Part shown: positions 43,222 through 51,690 of the stretch, piece after piece | Position numbering within the stretch: the first letter of the stretch is position 1 | Layout of the letters: every line of letters begins with the position of its first letter | Source: UBA4416 sp964543545 | Lineage (GTDB): Bacteria > Bacteroidota > Bacteroidia > B-17B0 > Aurantibacillaceae | Direction of reading: 5' to 3' | Assembly: GCA_964543545.1 (NCBI GenBank) | Contig: CAZIYT010000001.1 | Span: 1,116,001-1,180,000 of the forward strand | Length of the DNA stretch: 64,000 nucleotides | The notes under the pieces: generated by a model | Told to the model about the DNA's origin: nothing | The model's input: the letters and a program-made list of their open reading frames with translations, nothing else | Databases searched by the model: none | Translations under genes and position numbers: made by a program

Positions 43222-44235
43222 CTAAAGCAACTTCAGCTTCCGCAAATCCTTATAGGCCTGCTTTTCCACTGCAGCAATCTCGTCGAGCATGTTGGCACTC
43301 TCCTCAAAATCCTTTTGCTCGTTGAGCCTTCCTTTGAAGATGCGGCCCATGTTGATGGCGCTGGCACGCCACATATCACCGGCTTTGGTAAACTCATCCG
43401 AAATGCGGAGAAGCTCATCATTCGGGATATAGCCGTTGGCCTGCTCCAAAAATGCCGCATACAAAAAGCGGAAGCCGCCGCCGCCGGTGCCGATCTCTTC
43501 CTGCATGCGCACGATCTGCCCCACGTATAAGGCTGCTTTGCGCGGTCCGAGCTTGTCGCGCCACTTGCGCACCTGGCGCGCCGTATAGTTGATGCCGCTC
43601 ACCCCCGCAATAGGCCCGGGAATGTAGAGCATTTCGAATGCCGTTTTCTGAATGCCTTTGGCAATCGCCTTCCGGATCTGCTCCTTGCTTACCTGCTTCA
43701 CATTCTCCGGGTAGTACACATGGCCTTTCGGCTCCAGCGGCCCTTTGGCAAAGCGCACCTTGCGCATATCCTCTTCCGTGAGTGTGGTCACCGTTTCCAT
43801 CACCGGGTCGCTCACCAGGTAGTTGCCGTTCTCTTTGCCATACACCACAATGTTGTGCGCATTGAAATGAAAGCGGTACTCGGCCGGGAAATAGGGCAGG
43901 TTATAGACTCCCACCTGGCAGCCCACCGGGTTGCCAAGCTGAATTTGCTTATTGAGATAATCCACCGCTTCTTTTTCGGTGCTGAACTTTTTACGGTTCA
44001 CCTTCACACCAAGCGCCTTGCAGGTGCGGCTGAAGATCAGCCCCGGCATGCTGCGGTAAGAAATGGCCGGCCCGCCATTGACCATCATAAAAGGAATATG
44101 AATATAGAAAATCCCGGATCCCATGCCAAACATCAGGGGCTCTGTCATGAATTCCATGCCGTGATGTCTTAGTAAGCCAGTGGCTACGCCGTTCTCGCAA
44201 TGTGCCGCCTGTAAGTGTTTGTAGTTAGGTTCCAA
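43222..44235 (-). CDS. BtrH N-terminal/DUF4872 family acyltransferase-like protein
   Basis: 337 aa. N-terminal HC motif (H12-C13 in AAHCENGV) and the NAHNIVVYG segment fit the BtrH_N papain-like fold; C-terminal part fits DUF4872. In butirosin synthesis BtrH moves an acyl group from an acyl carrier protein to the antibiotic. Here it probably acts on an ACP-bound acyl chain, since a KAS-III gene lies upstream on the same strand. It follows the 132-aa gene by 3 bases. Confidence 0.8.
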   Translation of the reverse strand: MEPNYKHLQAAHCENGVATGLLRHHGMEFMTEPLMFGMGSGIFYIHIPFMMVNGGPAISYRSMPGLIFSRTCKALGVKVNRKKFSTEKEAVDYLNKQIQLGNPVGCQVGVYNLPYFPAEYRFHFNAHNIVVYGKENGNYLVSDPVMETVTTLTEEDMRKVRFAKGPLEPKGHVYYPENVKQVSKEQIRKAIAKGIQKTAFEMLYIPGPIAGVSGINYTARQVRKWRDKLGPRKAALYVGQIVRMQEEIGTGGGGFRFLYAAFLEQANGYIPNDELLRISDEFTKAGDMWRASAINMGRIFKGRLNEQKDFEESANMLDEIAAVEKQAYKDLRKLKLL

Positions 44236-44238
44236 GTT

Positions 44239-44637
44239 TTATCCTTTAAAATTTTTTAGCTCCTCTGTTGTGATCTCAAATACCCTGGCATAAATCGCCA
44301 GCTTGTCGTCGCTGAGCGCCTTAAATACCGCGGGCTTAAAGTGCCGCTTCACGGTTAATTTCCAGAAACCGGTATAGCTGCTCAAAAGCCCCACGTCCAT
44401 CAGCTTCAGCTCCATGAAATAATACACAGGGCTTATTTCCCCGTTCTTTACCTTCAGCGCCGCTTCGGCTACGCGTTCCTTAATGTCGTCCCAGGCATTG
44501 TCCAGCGCCTGTTTTTTTACGTCCCAGCCTATACTCAGGTCGGTGGTGTATTTTCCGTCCTTATCTTTTACATAGCATACATCACGCGTTACACCCAGTA
44601 AGGCGGAAGGGTCCTGAGGTACATCTTCTTTTTTCAT
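44239..44637 (-). CDS. conserved hypothetical protein next to BtrH
   Basis: 132 aa, soluble, no signal peptide, no membrane segment. Mixed helix/beta content with IGWDVKKQALDNAWDDIKERV and FWKLTVKRHFKPAVFKAL segments. I do not recognise the family with certainty. It is 3 bases from the BtrH-like gene and probably co-translated, so it is likely a partner or acyl-carrier-interacting protein (inference). Confidence 0.6.
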   Translation of the reverse strand: MKKEDVPQDPSALLGVTRDVCYVKDKDGKYTTDLSIGWDVKKQALDNAWDDIKERVAEAALKVKNGEISPVYYFMELKLMDVGLLSSYTGFWKLTVKRHFKPAVFKALSDDKLAIYARVFEITTEELKNFKG

Positions 44638-44756
44638 GTGTGTAGAAAAGAGGGGTTAAGGTCTTATGCGCTCTCATCAATTTTGATTCCAGCAGAACAA
44701 AGATAGGATGAGAATACTAAAAAGAAAATAATCCGGCTATTTAGTTGCAGATCCTT

Positions 44757-44966
44757 CTTTTTTTGGCGTCCGTCACGACAGGTCGTGACGCTTTACGCTG
44801 CAATCCCGCGCAAAGAACAGCGCGGGGATTTCCGCTACTTCCGATATCTATCGGAACGCTGACGCTGATATACCGCCTGATTGAATTTGAGTTCCTATTC
44901 AGAGATAAACCCGCGTGAAGGATAGAACGAAAATCCTTTTACGGGCACTGAGCGGAGTCGAAGTGG
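44757..44966. repeat. repeat-rich 449-bp gap between the BtrH operon and KAS-III
   Basis: Between 44638 and 45086 no convincing gene is seen. In order: TTTTTGGCGTCCG start (44757), a perfect CGTCACGACAGGTCGTGACG palindrome (44771-44790), an ATCCCGCGC/GCGCGGGGAT hairpin (44803-44829), a perfect TTCCGATA-TC-TATCGGAA palindrome (44839-44856), and a CACTGAGCGGAGTCGAAGTG unit (44946-44965). All look like dispersed repeats. Confidence 0.7.
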
Positions 44967-45086
44967 GAGTAAAAGATTGGAGTGATAGCCTGACCGCTTT
45001 TTGCGGGCACGCCCCTAAAAAGATGAATCATTCCAAACCTGAAAAATACGGGGTGCTCAAAAACAAATTGGCTTTTTGGAAGTTTT

Positions 45087-46223
45087 TTAACAAACCGTCA
45101 GTAAGCAATACGCATAGGTAAAGCGGGCGCTTTCAGGAACCATCAGGAGGATCTTCTGGCCCTTTTGGAGCTTGCCGGAATTCATCAGCTCTTCCACCAT
45201 CATAAAGATGGATGCCGACCCGATGTTCCCCACAGAGGTAAGGTTGGTAAACCATTTCTCCTGCGGAATGTCGATGTTGTTCTTCTGAATTTCTTCAGCA
45301 ATCTTGCTCCTGAAAAATTCCGATGATAAATGCGGAAGAAAATAGTCGATACTGCTGATGTCGAAGCCTTTTTTGTCGATGATCTCTTTCAGGTATTTAG
45401 TCCCTGTCGGAACGATCTCGCGGCCCAGTAGTTTGGTATCCTGTTTAAACGAAAAAATAGATTTATCGAGCCATTGCTCGGGGCTGAACTCTTTCCAACC
45501 CAATGTCTTTCCATCTTCGGTCTTTTCAGAGCCTACGTACATGCAGGTTTCGAGCTGGTTGGCATAGGAGCGGATCTCGAGCCATTCGATCTTTAAAGAA
45601 GTAGTTCCTCTTGGCTTATTTTCCAGCAACAGCGCCGCAGCACCGTCGGAAAGCATCCAGCGCAGGAAATCTTTTTCGAAAGCGATGATCGGATTTTGCT
45701 CCATCTCTGCCAGTCGCTCCGTTTCATTTTCAAAGTACTCGGCGCGCATAAACGCCGATAATTTTTCGGAGCCCGTGCATACCGCGTTGGAAGTGTTACC
45801 CGCCAGAATCGATGTGTAACCAAATTTTAAGGATTGCATGCTTGCGCAGCAGGATCCCGATGGAGAGATCAGCTCTACAGGGCCGGCCTCTTTCAGTTCG
45901 CCGTGCACCATAACAGCATGCGATGGCATGTGGTTGTCCGGAGATGCCGTGCCGCAGGCAATCAGCTCAATGTCTTCCAGCTTAAAATCAGCATCTGTGA
46001 GCTTCTTAATGGCAATCGCGGCCATTTCGGCATTGGAGTGAGTCGACTTTCCCTCTTTGGTAAGGGCATAGTACCTCGTTTTAATACCATTGTTGCGCAA
46101 GGTCAGGCGTTTCCCTTTGGAAGGAACACCGTCAATCATCCCCAGATACTCTTCCATCTCATCGTTGGAAACAGGATCATTGGGTAAGAACTTTGCCGCT
46201 CTGGTTATATAAACTCCTTGCAT
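45087..46223 (-). CDS. beta-ketoacyl-ACP synthase III-like enzyme
   Basis: 378 aa thiolase fold. Catalytic Cys126 in SGSCCASM, His in FLPHLSSEFF (about 300) and Asn in VGNIGSAS (about 335) complete the FabH-type Cys-His-Asn triad. It probably condenses acyl-CoA or acyl-ACP with malonyl-ACP, but is longer than FabH and resembles the KAS-III enzymes of Bacteroidota aryl-polyene/flexirubin-like loci. Same strand as BtrH and the 132-aa gene, 449 bp apart. Confidence 0.85.
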   Translation of the reverse strand: MQGVYITRAAKFLPNDPVSNDEMEEYLGMIDGVPSKGKRLTLRNNGIKTRYYALTKEGKSTHSNAEMAAIAIKKLTDADFKLEDIELIACGTASPDNHMPSHAVMVHGELKEAGPVELISPSGSCCASMQSLKFGYTSILAGNTSNAVCTGSEKLSAFMRAEYFENETERLAEMEQNPIIAFEKDFLRWMLSDGAAALLLENKPRGTTSLKIEWLEIRSYANQLETCMYVGSEKTEDGKTLGWKEFSPEQWLDKSIFSFKQDTKLLGREIVPTGTKYLKEIIDKKGFDISSIDYFLPHLSSEFFRSKIAEEIQKNNIDIPQEKWFTNLTSVGNIGSASIFMMVEELMNSGKLQKGQKILLMVPESARFTYAYCLLTVC

Positions 46224-46283
46224 CTGTTAGCCTGCGCTAAAAATAATTAACTATAAAAAGAAACAGAATAGCACTAAAATAGT

Positions 46284-47624
46284 TTATTCGGAAATTCCAA
46301 AAAACTCATTGTAGCTTACCTCTTTTGTGTCCAGCTTACAGTTGGTTTTTAAGAGGTTCAGCACTTTCTGGCTGTAAAGCCCTTCGTATATTTTCTGGGC
46401 CTCGTCCTGCTTGCTCAAAATAGAATCCGCGATCTTGGCAACCTCGGCTTCGTCAGGAGTTTGTCCGTAACGGGCATACTGCGAGCGGATAAACCTGCCG
46501 GCTTCTTCCTTAGCCTCTTCGTTTGTTACGGTGATGCTATTATCTTTAATGATCTTGTTCTCGATCAGTTTCCATTGCATAGAGCGGGCGTAAGCAGGAT
46601 ATTCCGCTTCCAGTTGCTCTTTGGTCAGAGGTTTCTCGTTCACAGCCATCAGCCAGCGTTTCAGGAACTCGTCCGGAAGACGGATGCCTAATTTATCCAC
46701 TAATGTTTTCTCTACCGTTTCCACAAATTTGCGGTCGGTATCCTGTGCAAACATCATTCCCAGCTCTCCTTTGATCTTGTCTCTGAACTCTTCTTCGGAG
46801 TTTACATTGCCCGCGCCGTAAAGCTTGTCGAACAATTCCTGGTTCAGCTCCGCATCTTCCATACGGGCAATGTTTTTAACAGTCACCTGCAGGTTGGCGT
46901 CGAATGTTTCGGCCAGCTCTTTATCGATGCCTAAAGAAATAGATTTATCAACAGCTGAGTCATACAACTCGTTCGCATTGATCACGATCTTATCTTCTTT
47001 TTTAGCGCCGGTCAGTTTGGCTTTGGCCGCTTCGTTTTTGAGGCGGTCGATGCCGATGCTGGTGGATTTGAAAACGCCACCCGGCTTAATGCTGCCGTCG
47101 GCATCCAGTTCCACGATGTCGATGTACAGAACGTCTTTCTCCTCAGCAACTTCCGGGTTGGAAGGCTTGCCGTAGTTGCGTTTCACATCTTTCAGGTATT
47201 TTTCTACCAGGGCATCATCCACTTTTACCGTGTTGTAGGTAAAGCTTTGGGAGTTGTCCAGTTTCAGGTCGAACTGAGGGCTCAGGCCCAGCTCGTAATC
47301 AAATGTCCACTCGGTTTTATTGTCGAAATCAACGGCGCTGTCGGCCTTTGGCATAGGGTTGCCCAGGATCTCGATCTTATTATCGTTGATGTAATTGTAT
47401 AAAGAATCGTTCAGGATTTTATTGATCTCATCCACGAGGATGCTTTTGCCATATTGCTTTTTGATGAGGCCTACAGGAACTTTTCCAGCCCTGAAACCCG
47501 GCATAGCGGCTTGTTTTTGCACTTTTTTAATAGCGTCGTTTACTCTTTCCTCATAATCCTGAGGGGCTAATGTAATGCTAAGCTCAGCATTTAAAGCGTC
47601 TATGTCTTTTTTAGTGATGTTCAT
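46284..47624 (-). CDS. tig: trigger factor
   Basis: 446 aa from ATG 47624; ten extra upstream residues would not fit the family. N-terminal ribosome-binding domain with the signature GFRAGKVP (about 44-51), a middle domain of the PPIase region (about 150-240), and a long helical C-terminal chaperone domain. It docks at the ribosome exit tunnel and folds nascent chains. Not recognisably in an operon with its neighbours; the KAS-III gene ends 61 bases downstream. Confidence 0.93.
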   Translation of the reverse strand: MNITKKDIDALNAELSITLAPQDYEERVNDAIKKVQKQAAMPGFRAGKVPVGLIKKQYGKSILVDEINKILNDSLYNYINDNKIEILGNPMPKADSAVDFDNKTEWTFDYELGLSPQFDLKLDNSQSFTYNTVKVDDALVEKYLKDVKRNYGKPSNPEVAEEKDVLYIDIVELDADGSIKPGGVFKSTSIGIDRLKNEAAKAKLTGAKKEDKIVINANELYDSAVDKSISLGIDKELAETFDANLQVTVKNIARMEDAELNQELFDKLYGAGNVNSEEEFRDKIKGELGMMFAQDTDRKFVETVEKTLVDKLGIRLPDEFLKRWLMAVNEKPLTKEQLEAEYPAYARSMQWKLIENKIIKDNSITVTNEEAKEEAGRFIRSQYARYGQTPDEAEVAKIADSILSKQDEAQKIYEGLYSQKVLNLLKTNCKLDTKEVSYNEFFGISE

Positions 47625-47651
47625 CTTCGTTATTCTTAAATATAAGGGGTG

Positions 47652-47659
47652 CAAAAATA
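47652..47659 (-). promoter_or_regulatory. -7 element of the trigger factor gene
   Basis: On the minus strand TATTTTTG matches TAnnTTTG, about 28 bases before the ATG. A TTTG with proper spacing was not found (nearest is 23 bases). Confidence 0.45.
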
Positions 47660-47789
47660 GGGTTTTTTGCCCAAAACCCCATCAAATATCTTATTAAAAT
47701 AATTAAATACCCAGCAGTACGTATTTAAAAAATGTAAAACCGCTGGGTTTTTATTCGGGCCGCAGGGCACCTCCCGCTTGTCATAAACG

Positions 47790-47818
47790 TACGTTGGTTA
47801 CAAAACCCGGCCGTTGGT
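47790..47818 (+). promoter_or_regulatory. two direct repeats resembling a LytTR-type site
   Basis: TACGTTGGT (47790-47798) and GCCGTTGGT (47810-47818) are in direct repeat, start to start 20 bases, i.e. two helical turns. The first fits the published LytTR half-site pattern fully and the second in eight of nine positions. The site lies about 30 bases upstream of a -7 element at 47851. Known LytTR sites are spaced 21-22 bases, so this is only suggestive. Confidence 0.35.
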
Positions 47819-47850
47819 TACGTGGCTGCCTTTTTCCTTCGGAGATTAGT

Positions 47851-47858
47851 TAGTTTTG
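47851..47858 (+). promoter_or_regulatory. possible -7 element upstream of the alpha/beta-hydrolase
   Basis: TAGTTTTG matches TAnnTTTG, with no TTTG at -33; it is downstream of the direct repeats. A second match TAACTTTG is at 47978-47985. The 444-bp gap 47625-48068 holds these, a CCCAGC/GCTGGG hairpin (about 47710-47750) and no established gene. Confidence 0.35.
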
Positions 47859-48068
47859 GCCCCAAATCAAAAAAGCGCATGCTGAAAAGCTTAACAAAAG
47901 CGGGTAGTAGCGGCATCGCCGGATCCGGAAAAGACCCGGCCCATTGTTTAAGATCCATAAGGCCTGAAGCGCATACATAACTTTGCAAAGCCTAAAATAC
48001 CCACCAGCACTTACGCCAAACAGCCAAAACCTGGATACTTTAGCCGGCAATCCAGATCAGTACCGGCG

Positions 48069-48926
48069 ATGAGAGAAAACCTGACCATTGAAGGCGTCAA
48101 TATCTACTACAAAGGAAATATCAGGCAGGGAGCTGTTGTGTTCCTGCATGGCAATTCCCTCAATGCCCTGGCCTTCCGGGAGCAGTTCAGGCAGATCGAT
48201 GCCTTCCCGATGCTGGCCATCGACCTGCCCGGGCATGGGCGCTCGGCGAGGGCTGTAGACCCGGGAGCGGTATACAACATCCCGGCTTATGCCCGCCTGC
48301 TGGTGCGGATTATCCATGAGCTGGAGCTCGAAGATATAGTGCTGGCAGGCCATGCCATAGGTGCCAATATGGCGATTGAAGCCGCAGAGCAGCTTCCCGG
48401 CCTCAGGGGCCTGTTTTTATTCAATATGAATCCCTTTTCCATACCTCCGCAGCTGGCTAGCATGTGCCGGCCCAATCCTTTCCTGGGCTACCTGCTGAGT
48501 GGCCGGATGCAGCCCATGGAGGCCCTTCTGCTTGCGGAAGAGATGCTGCAGGGCAACGAGGCGCTCAGCGATCTGCTGGCTTCCTGGATCCTGGAAACCG
48601 ATACGGCCGCGCGCATGAGCTTTGCCGCGTCTCTGGGCCTCGACAAATTTGGGGATGAGCTCACGATGCTCCGGAAGTTTACAAAGCCGCTGGCTATTTT
48701 GCAGGGGACAAACGACCGCATTATCAACCCGGGCTACCTGGATGGGCTAAACCCTGTATCCTTATGGAAAAACGGCATTATAGAGCTGGATGCAGGCCAT
48801 GTTCCGCAACTGGAAATTCCGCAGCCCTTCAACGCCCTGGTAGAGGAGTTCTACCGTTATGCGCTGGGCACCGGAACCACAGGCAAAGAACAGGCCGGGC
48901 AGCCTGAGACCACTATTATTAACTAA
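48069..48926 (+). CDS. alpha/beta-hydrolase fold protein lacking the nucleophile Ser
   Basis: 285 aa. HGNS oxyanion-region motif in FLHGNSLNALAF, LPGHGRSA block, and the nucleophile elbow G-H-A96-I-G where Ser is expected. Acid Asp216 (GTNDRI) and His244 (AGHVP) of the triad remain. Thus the fold is kept but classical hydrolysis is not expected. It may be a binding protein or use another nucleophile. It lies upstream of a PAS-LuxR regulator in the same direction, a gap of 224 bases apart. Confidence 0.85.
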   Translation: MRENLTIEGVNIYYKGNIRQGAVVFLHGNSLNALAFREQFRQIDAFPMLAIDLPGHGRSARAVDPGAVYNIPAYARLLVRIIHELELEDIVLAGHAIGANMAIEAAEQLPGLRGLFLFNMNPFSIPPQLASMCRPNPFLGYLLSGRMQPMEALLLAEEMLQGNEALSDLLASWILETDTAARMSFAASLGLDKFGDELTMLRKFTKPLAILQGTNDRIINPGYLDGLNPVSLWKNGIIELDAGHVPQLEIPQPFNALVEEFYRYALGTGTTGKEQAGQPETTIIN

Positions 48927-49029
48927 AAACGACGATCTATGATGAAATAATGTACAAATCTTTTGGATATACCAACCGTAAAAGAGGTTTTTAGCACATG
49001 TGTTTTTACGCAGTGCTAAGGGGATCCGG

Positions 49030-49037
49030 TATCTTTG
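49030..49037 (+). promoter_or_regulatory. possible -7 element of the PAS-LuxR gene
   Basis: TATCTTTG matches TAnnTTTG, leaving a leader of about 107 bases. A T-rich stretch lies near -33 but without clear TTTG. Confidence 0.4.
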
Positions 49038-49150
49038 TGGAAAACAAGAATTACCCCGTCTGTATAATCAGGAACAAGTCAATTTATTTATCCCCCACGA
49101 AACGACGGTGTGAATCCCCGCATACCGCCGTTCACTTAACAAATGCACAC

Positions 49151-49933
49151 ATGGAACTCATTACAAAAGACAATACCAGTGACAACCAGCCTTCGGGCGA
49201 TAAGCAAAACCAACCCGTGATCAACGAAACCCATGCCTTTTTCAACGACCTGCAGCTCATGCTCAGGGATAAGAAAGTAGAGGCTTCTGTGCCGGCCATT
49301 ATGCCCTGCAGCAAGTCGCAGTGCATGTATGTCCTTAACTTCAAAACCCGTGAAGTCATCAGCCGCGTGGGCGTGGAAGACATGCTGGGCTATAAGGACC
49401 ACGAATTTAACTTCAACAGCCTGGTCAACTACGTTCATCCCGAAGACGTTGATGCCCTGACATCGGTAATGTACGCTGTGGTGGATTATGTCACGGCCAA
49501 CCACACCATCCACGAGCTTGCCCTCAGCATGACTTACCGGGTGCGCAAAAAGAATGGCAATTATATCAAAGTGCTCAGGCAAACCTCTATCGGGCGTCAT
49601 AAATACGACCCGCAGGTTATATACCACAATAACATACTCACCGATATTTCCTTTATGAAATCGGGGCCTGCGGTGGAATGGACATTCGACGCCCCTGATT
49701 TTAACTCCGATACCATTAAAATGTACGTTCCCCAATCCAATGCCCAGTTCTTTTCAGCCCGCGAGCGCGAAGTGCTTGAACTGATCGATAAAGGCTACAC
49801 GAGCAATGCCATTGCCAAAGCCCTGTTTATAAGCAAACATACGGTGGATACGCATCGCCGTAAAATGCTCCAGAAAACCGGCAGTCCGAATGCCATTGCC
49901 CTGCTGGAATTTTACAGATCGCACACGCTCTGA
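49151..49933 (+). CDS. PAS-LuxR family transcriptional regulator
   Basis: 260 aa from ATG 49151; further upstream codons give a Cys-rich extension unlike the family. A PAS fold (about 45-165; MPCSKSQCMYVLNFKTREVISRVGVEDMLGYK ... HPEDVDAL) is followed by a GerE/LuxR HTH (about 195-258; FSAREREVLELIDKGYTSNAIAKALFISKHTVDTHRRKML). It is probably a one-component sensor that binds DNA through the C-terminal HTH. Its target may be the adjacent SGNH-MBOAT or the hydrolase upstream (inference). Confidence 0.85.
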   Translation: MELITKDNTSDNQPSGDKQNQPVINETHAFFNDLQLMLRDKKVEASVPAIMPCSKSQCMYVLNFKTREVISRVGVEDMLGYKDHEFNFNSLVNYVHPEDVDALTSVMYAVVDYVTANHTIHELALSMTYRVRKKNGNYIKVLRQTSIGRHKYDPQVIYHNNILTDISFMKSGPAVEWTFDAPDFNSDTIKMYVPQSNAQFFSAREREVLELIDKGYTSNAIAKALFISKHTVDTHRRKMLQKTGSPNAIALLEFYRSHTL

Positions 49934-50025
49934 GAAATCGGGGCTGTTCCGGGCCGTTTATCTACAGGAGCATTGTGAAAAACTAAATTTTTTTGTGGCC
50001 GCTTTGCTGCAAAGAATTTTGCATC

Positions 50026-51504
50026 TTGCCTGATTATAAAAACCAGGCATTGCACAAACCATTACATACCCTCCTTTTCCTGATAGGCGTATTTTTGTCG
50101 TTGACACTGTTGTCTTTATGCTTTCCCGAAAAAGGAATTTACATCAACGACAAACTCTCGATCCGCTTTCCCAGCTTTGCTTCCCTCTTCTTTGAAAAAA
50201 AGGCGGAGAAGGCTGATATTTCCGGTATTATTGCCCTGGCGGATGCCGAAGATGCCGATACCCTGGCAGGAACGGTGGACACTACGGCCAAAGCTGTAGA
50301 AACCGTTGAGATCAGGGATTCTACCATCAGGCTCAATACCAGCATCCAGTATAAAAATGCGTCTAAAACCGCCCTGGCCAACTTTTTTGAGGCCCTGGCA
50401 AATCTTGGCTCCGAATCCAAGAGCGTCCGCATCCTGCATTACGGCGATTCCCAGATTGAGGGCGACCGCATCAGCGATTACCTGCGCCTGAAGCTCCAGG
50501 GGCAATTTGGTGGGGAAGGTCCCGGCCTCATTTCCTTTATGCCGGTGGCGCCCAGCGTGATCAATAAATTATCGTGGAGCAGTGGCTGGGACCGCTACCA
50601 GGTGTTTGCCGGGAAAGACAAACGGGTGAAGCACAATAATTTTGGGGCGATGGCGCACATCACGCGCTTTGCGCCATACCTCAGCATCAGCGACAGCTCC
50701 TCTTACCGCGCGGCCTGGATCAAGATTGTGACCAGCAAGAACGGTGGGCCTAAAGCGGCCGGCTTCAAAAAAATAAAGCTTTTCTATGGCGGTGCGCAAA
50801 CCCGCACACACGTGGAGCTGTATGAGAACGGCTCCCTGAACAATTCCGACTCGCTTGCCTCGGGCGGTAATTTCAACGTCAAGGAATTCAGCCTGAACCA
50901 GGGTGCCCTGCTGCATGAGTTCAAATTCAAAGGGAAAGACAGCCCCGACTTCTACGGTGTATCGCTGGAGGGCGGAAAAGGCGTGATGGTGGATAATTTC
51001 GGCCTTCGCGGGAGCTCCGGAACGTTTTTCAACCAGATCAATTACGGGCAGCTTAAGAACTTTTTCGATTACCTGAATGCCAGGCTCATTATCCTGCAGT
51101 TTGGCGGCAATTCGCTGCCATACATCACCACGAAGGAGCAGGCCGATAATTTCGGGGGCTATATCAAGGCACAGATCAATACCATTAAAAAGATCGCGCC
51201 CCAGGCCTCTATCCTGGTGATCGGCCCTGCCGATATGAGCGTGAAGGAAGGAACAGAGTATGTCACGCATCCGCAGCTGGAAAACTTACGCGATGCCATC
51301 AGGCGCAGCGCCTTCGAAACGGATTGCGCCTTTTTTGATATGTACAATTGCATGGGCGGAAAGAACAGCATGGTGACCTGGGTGGAGCAGGGGATTGCAG
51401 CGAAAGACTACATTCACTTCAGCTCGGGCGGTGCCCGCAAGATAGCGGTATTGCTCTACAGCTCGCTGATGAACGATTATAACAGTTATCTGAAGAACAG
51501 GTAA
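50026..51504 (+). CDS. SGNH/GDSL family lipase-like protein
   Basis: About 492 aa. No ATG opens this frame before residue 150; TTG 49993, 50026 and 50053 are candidates, and I chose 50026. A membrane anchor follows (LHTLLFLIGVFLSLTLLSL), then an SGNH domain: block I HYGDSQ (Ser in GDS), block III FGGNS, and block V with D-x-x-H in KDYIHFS. SGNH proteins of such loci transfer or remove acyl groups on surface glycans. First gene of the O-acylation module. Confidence 0.75.
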   Translation: MPDYKNQALHKPLHTLLFLIGVFLSLTLLSLCFPEKGIYINDKLSIRFPSFASLFFEKKAEKADISGIIALADAEDADTLAGTVDTTAKAVETVEIRDSTIRLNTSIQYKNASKTALANFFEALANLGSESKSVRILHYGDSQIEGDRISDYLRLKLQGQFGGEGPGLISFMPVAPSVINKLSWSSGWDRYQVFAGKDKRVKHNNFGAMAHITRFAPYLSISDSSSYRAAWIKIVTSKNGGPKAAGFKKIKLFYGGAQTRTHVELYENGSLNNSDSLASGGNFNVKEFSLNQGALLHEFKFKGKDSPDFYGVSLEGGKGVMVDNFGLRGSSGTFFNQINYGQLKNFFDYLNARLIILQFGGNSLPYITTKEQADNFGGYIKAQINTIKKIAPQASILVIGPADMSVKEGTEYVTHPQLENLRDAIRRSAFETDCAFFDMYNCMGGKNSMVTWVEQGIAAKDYIHFSSGGARKIAVLLYSSLMNDYNSYLKNR

Positions 51505-51625
51505 AAGAGACAGCAGAGACAGAAGGGATTGAAGGGACGGAAGAGACAGAAGGGACAAAGGACAGAAGACAAGAGGGATAGAAGGGACGGAAGAGATAAC
51601 AAAGACAGAGCAAAACAATAGACAA
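51505..51625. repeat. purine-rich degenerate tandem repeat
   Basis: An imprecise tandem repeat of GGAAGAGACAGAAGGGAC-like units in the gap between the SGNH genes, then a GGACATTGGACATT run (about 51632-51647). Units vary by one to several bases. It covers the space between stop 51504 and the second SGNH gene. Confidence 0.75.
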
Positions 51626-51690
51626 AATACAATGGACATTGGACATTACACTACAAACAACAGACATTGTACTTTAAAAAAAGGAGGCCC

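Noticed and set aside
44915..45121. 68-codon plus-strand frame
   Set aside because: Begins at a repeat unit, overlaps the KAS-III C-terminus, no family pattern.
47879..47980. A 33-codon ORF (MLKSLTKAGSSGIAGSGKDP...) after the -7 element at 47851
   Set aside because: Its length and Gly/Ser content are reminiscent of a signalling peptide, but it overlaps nothing conserved and has no leader motif; chance is likely.
51505..51625. Tandem repeats considered as a CRISPR array
   Set aside because: Units are degenerate, contiguous and purine-only, without equal spacers.
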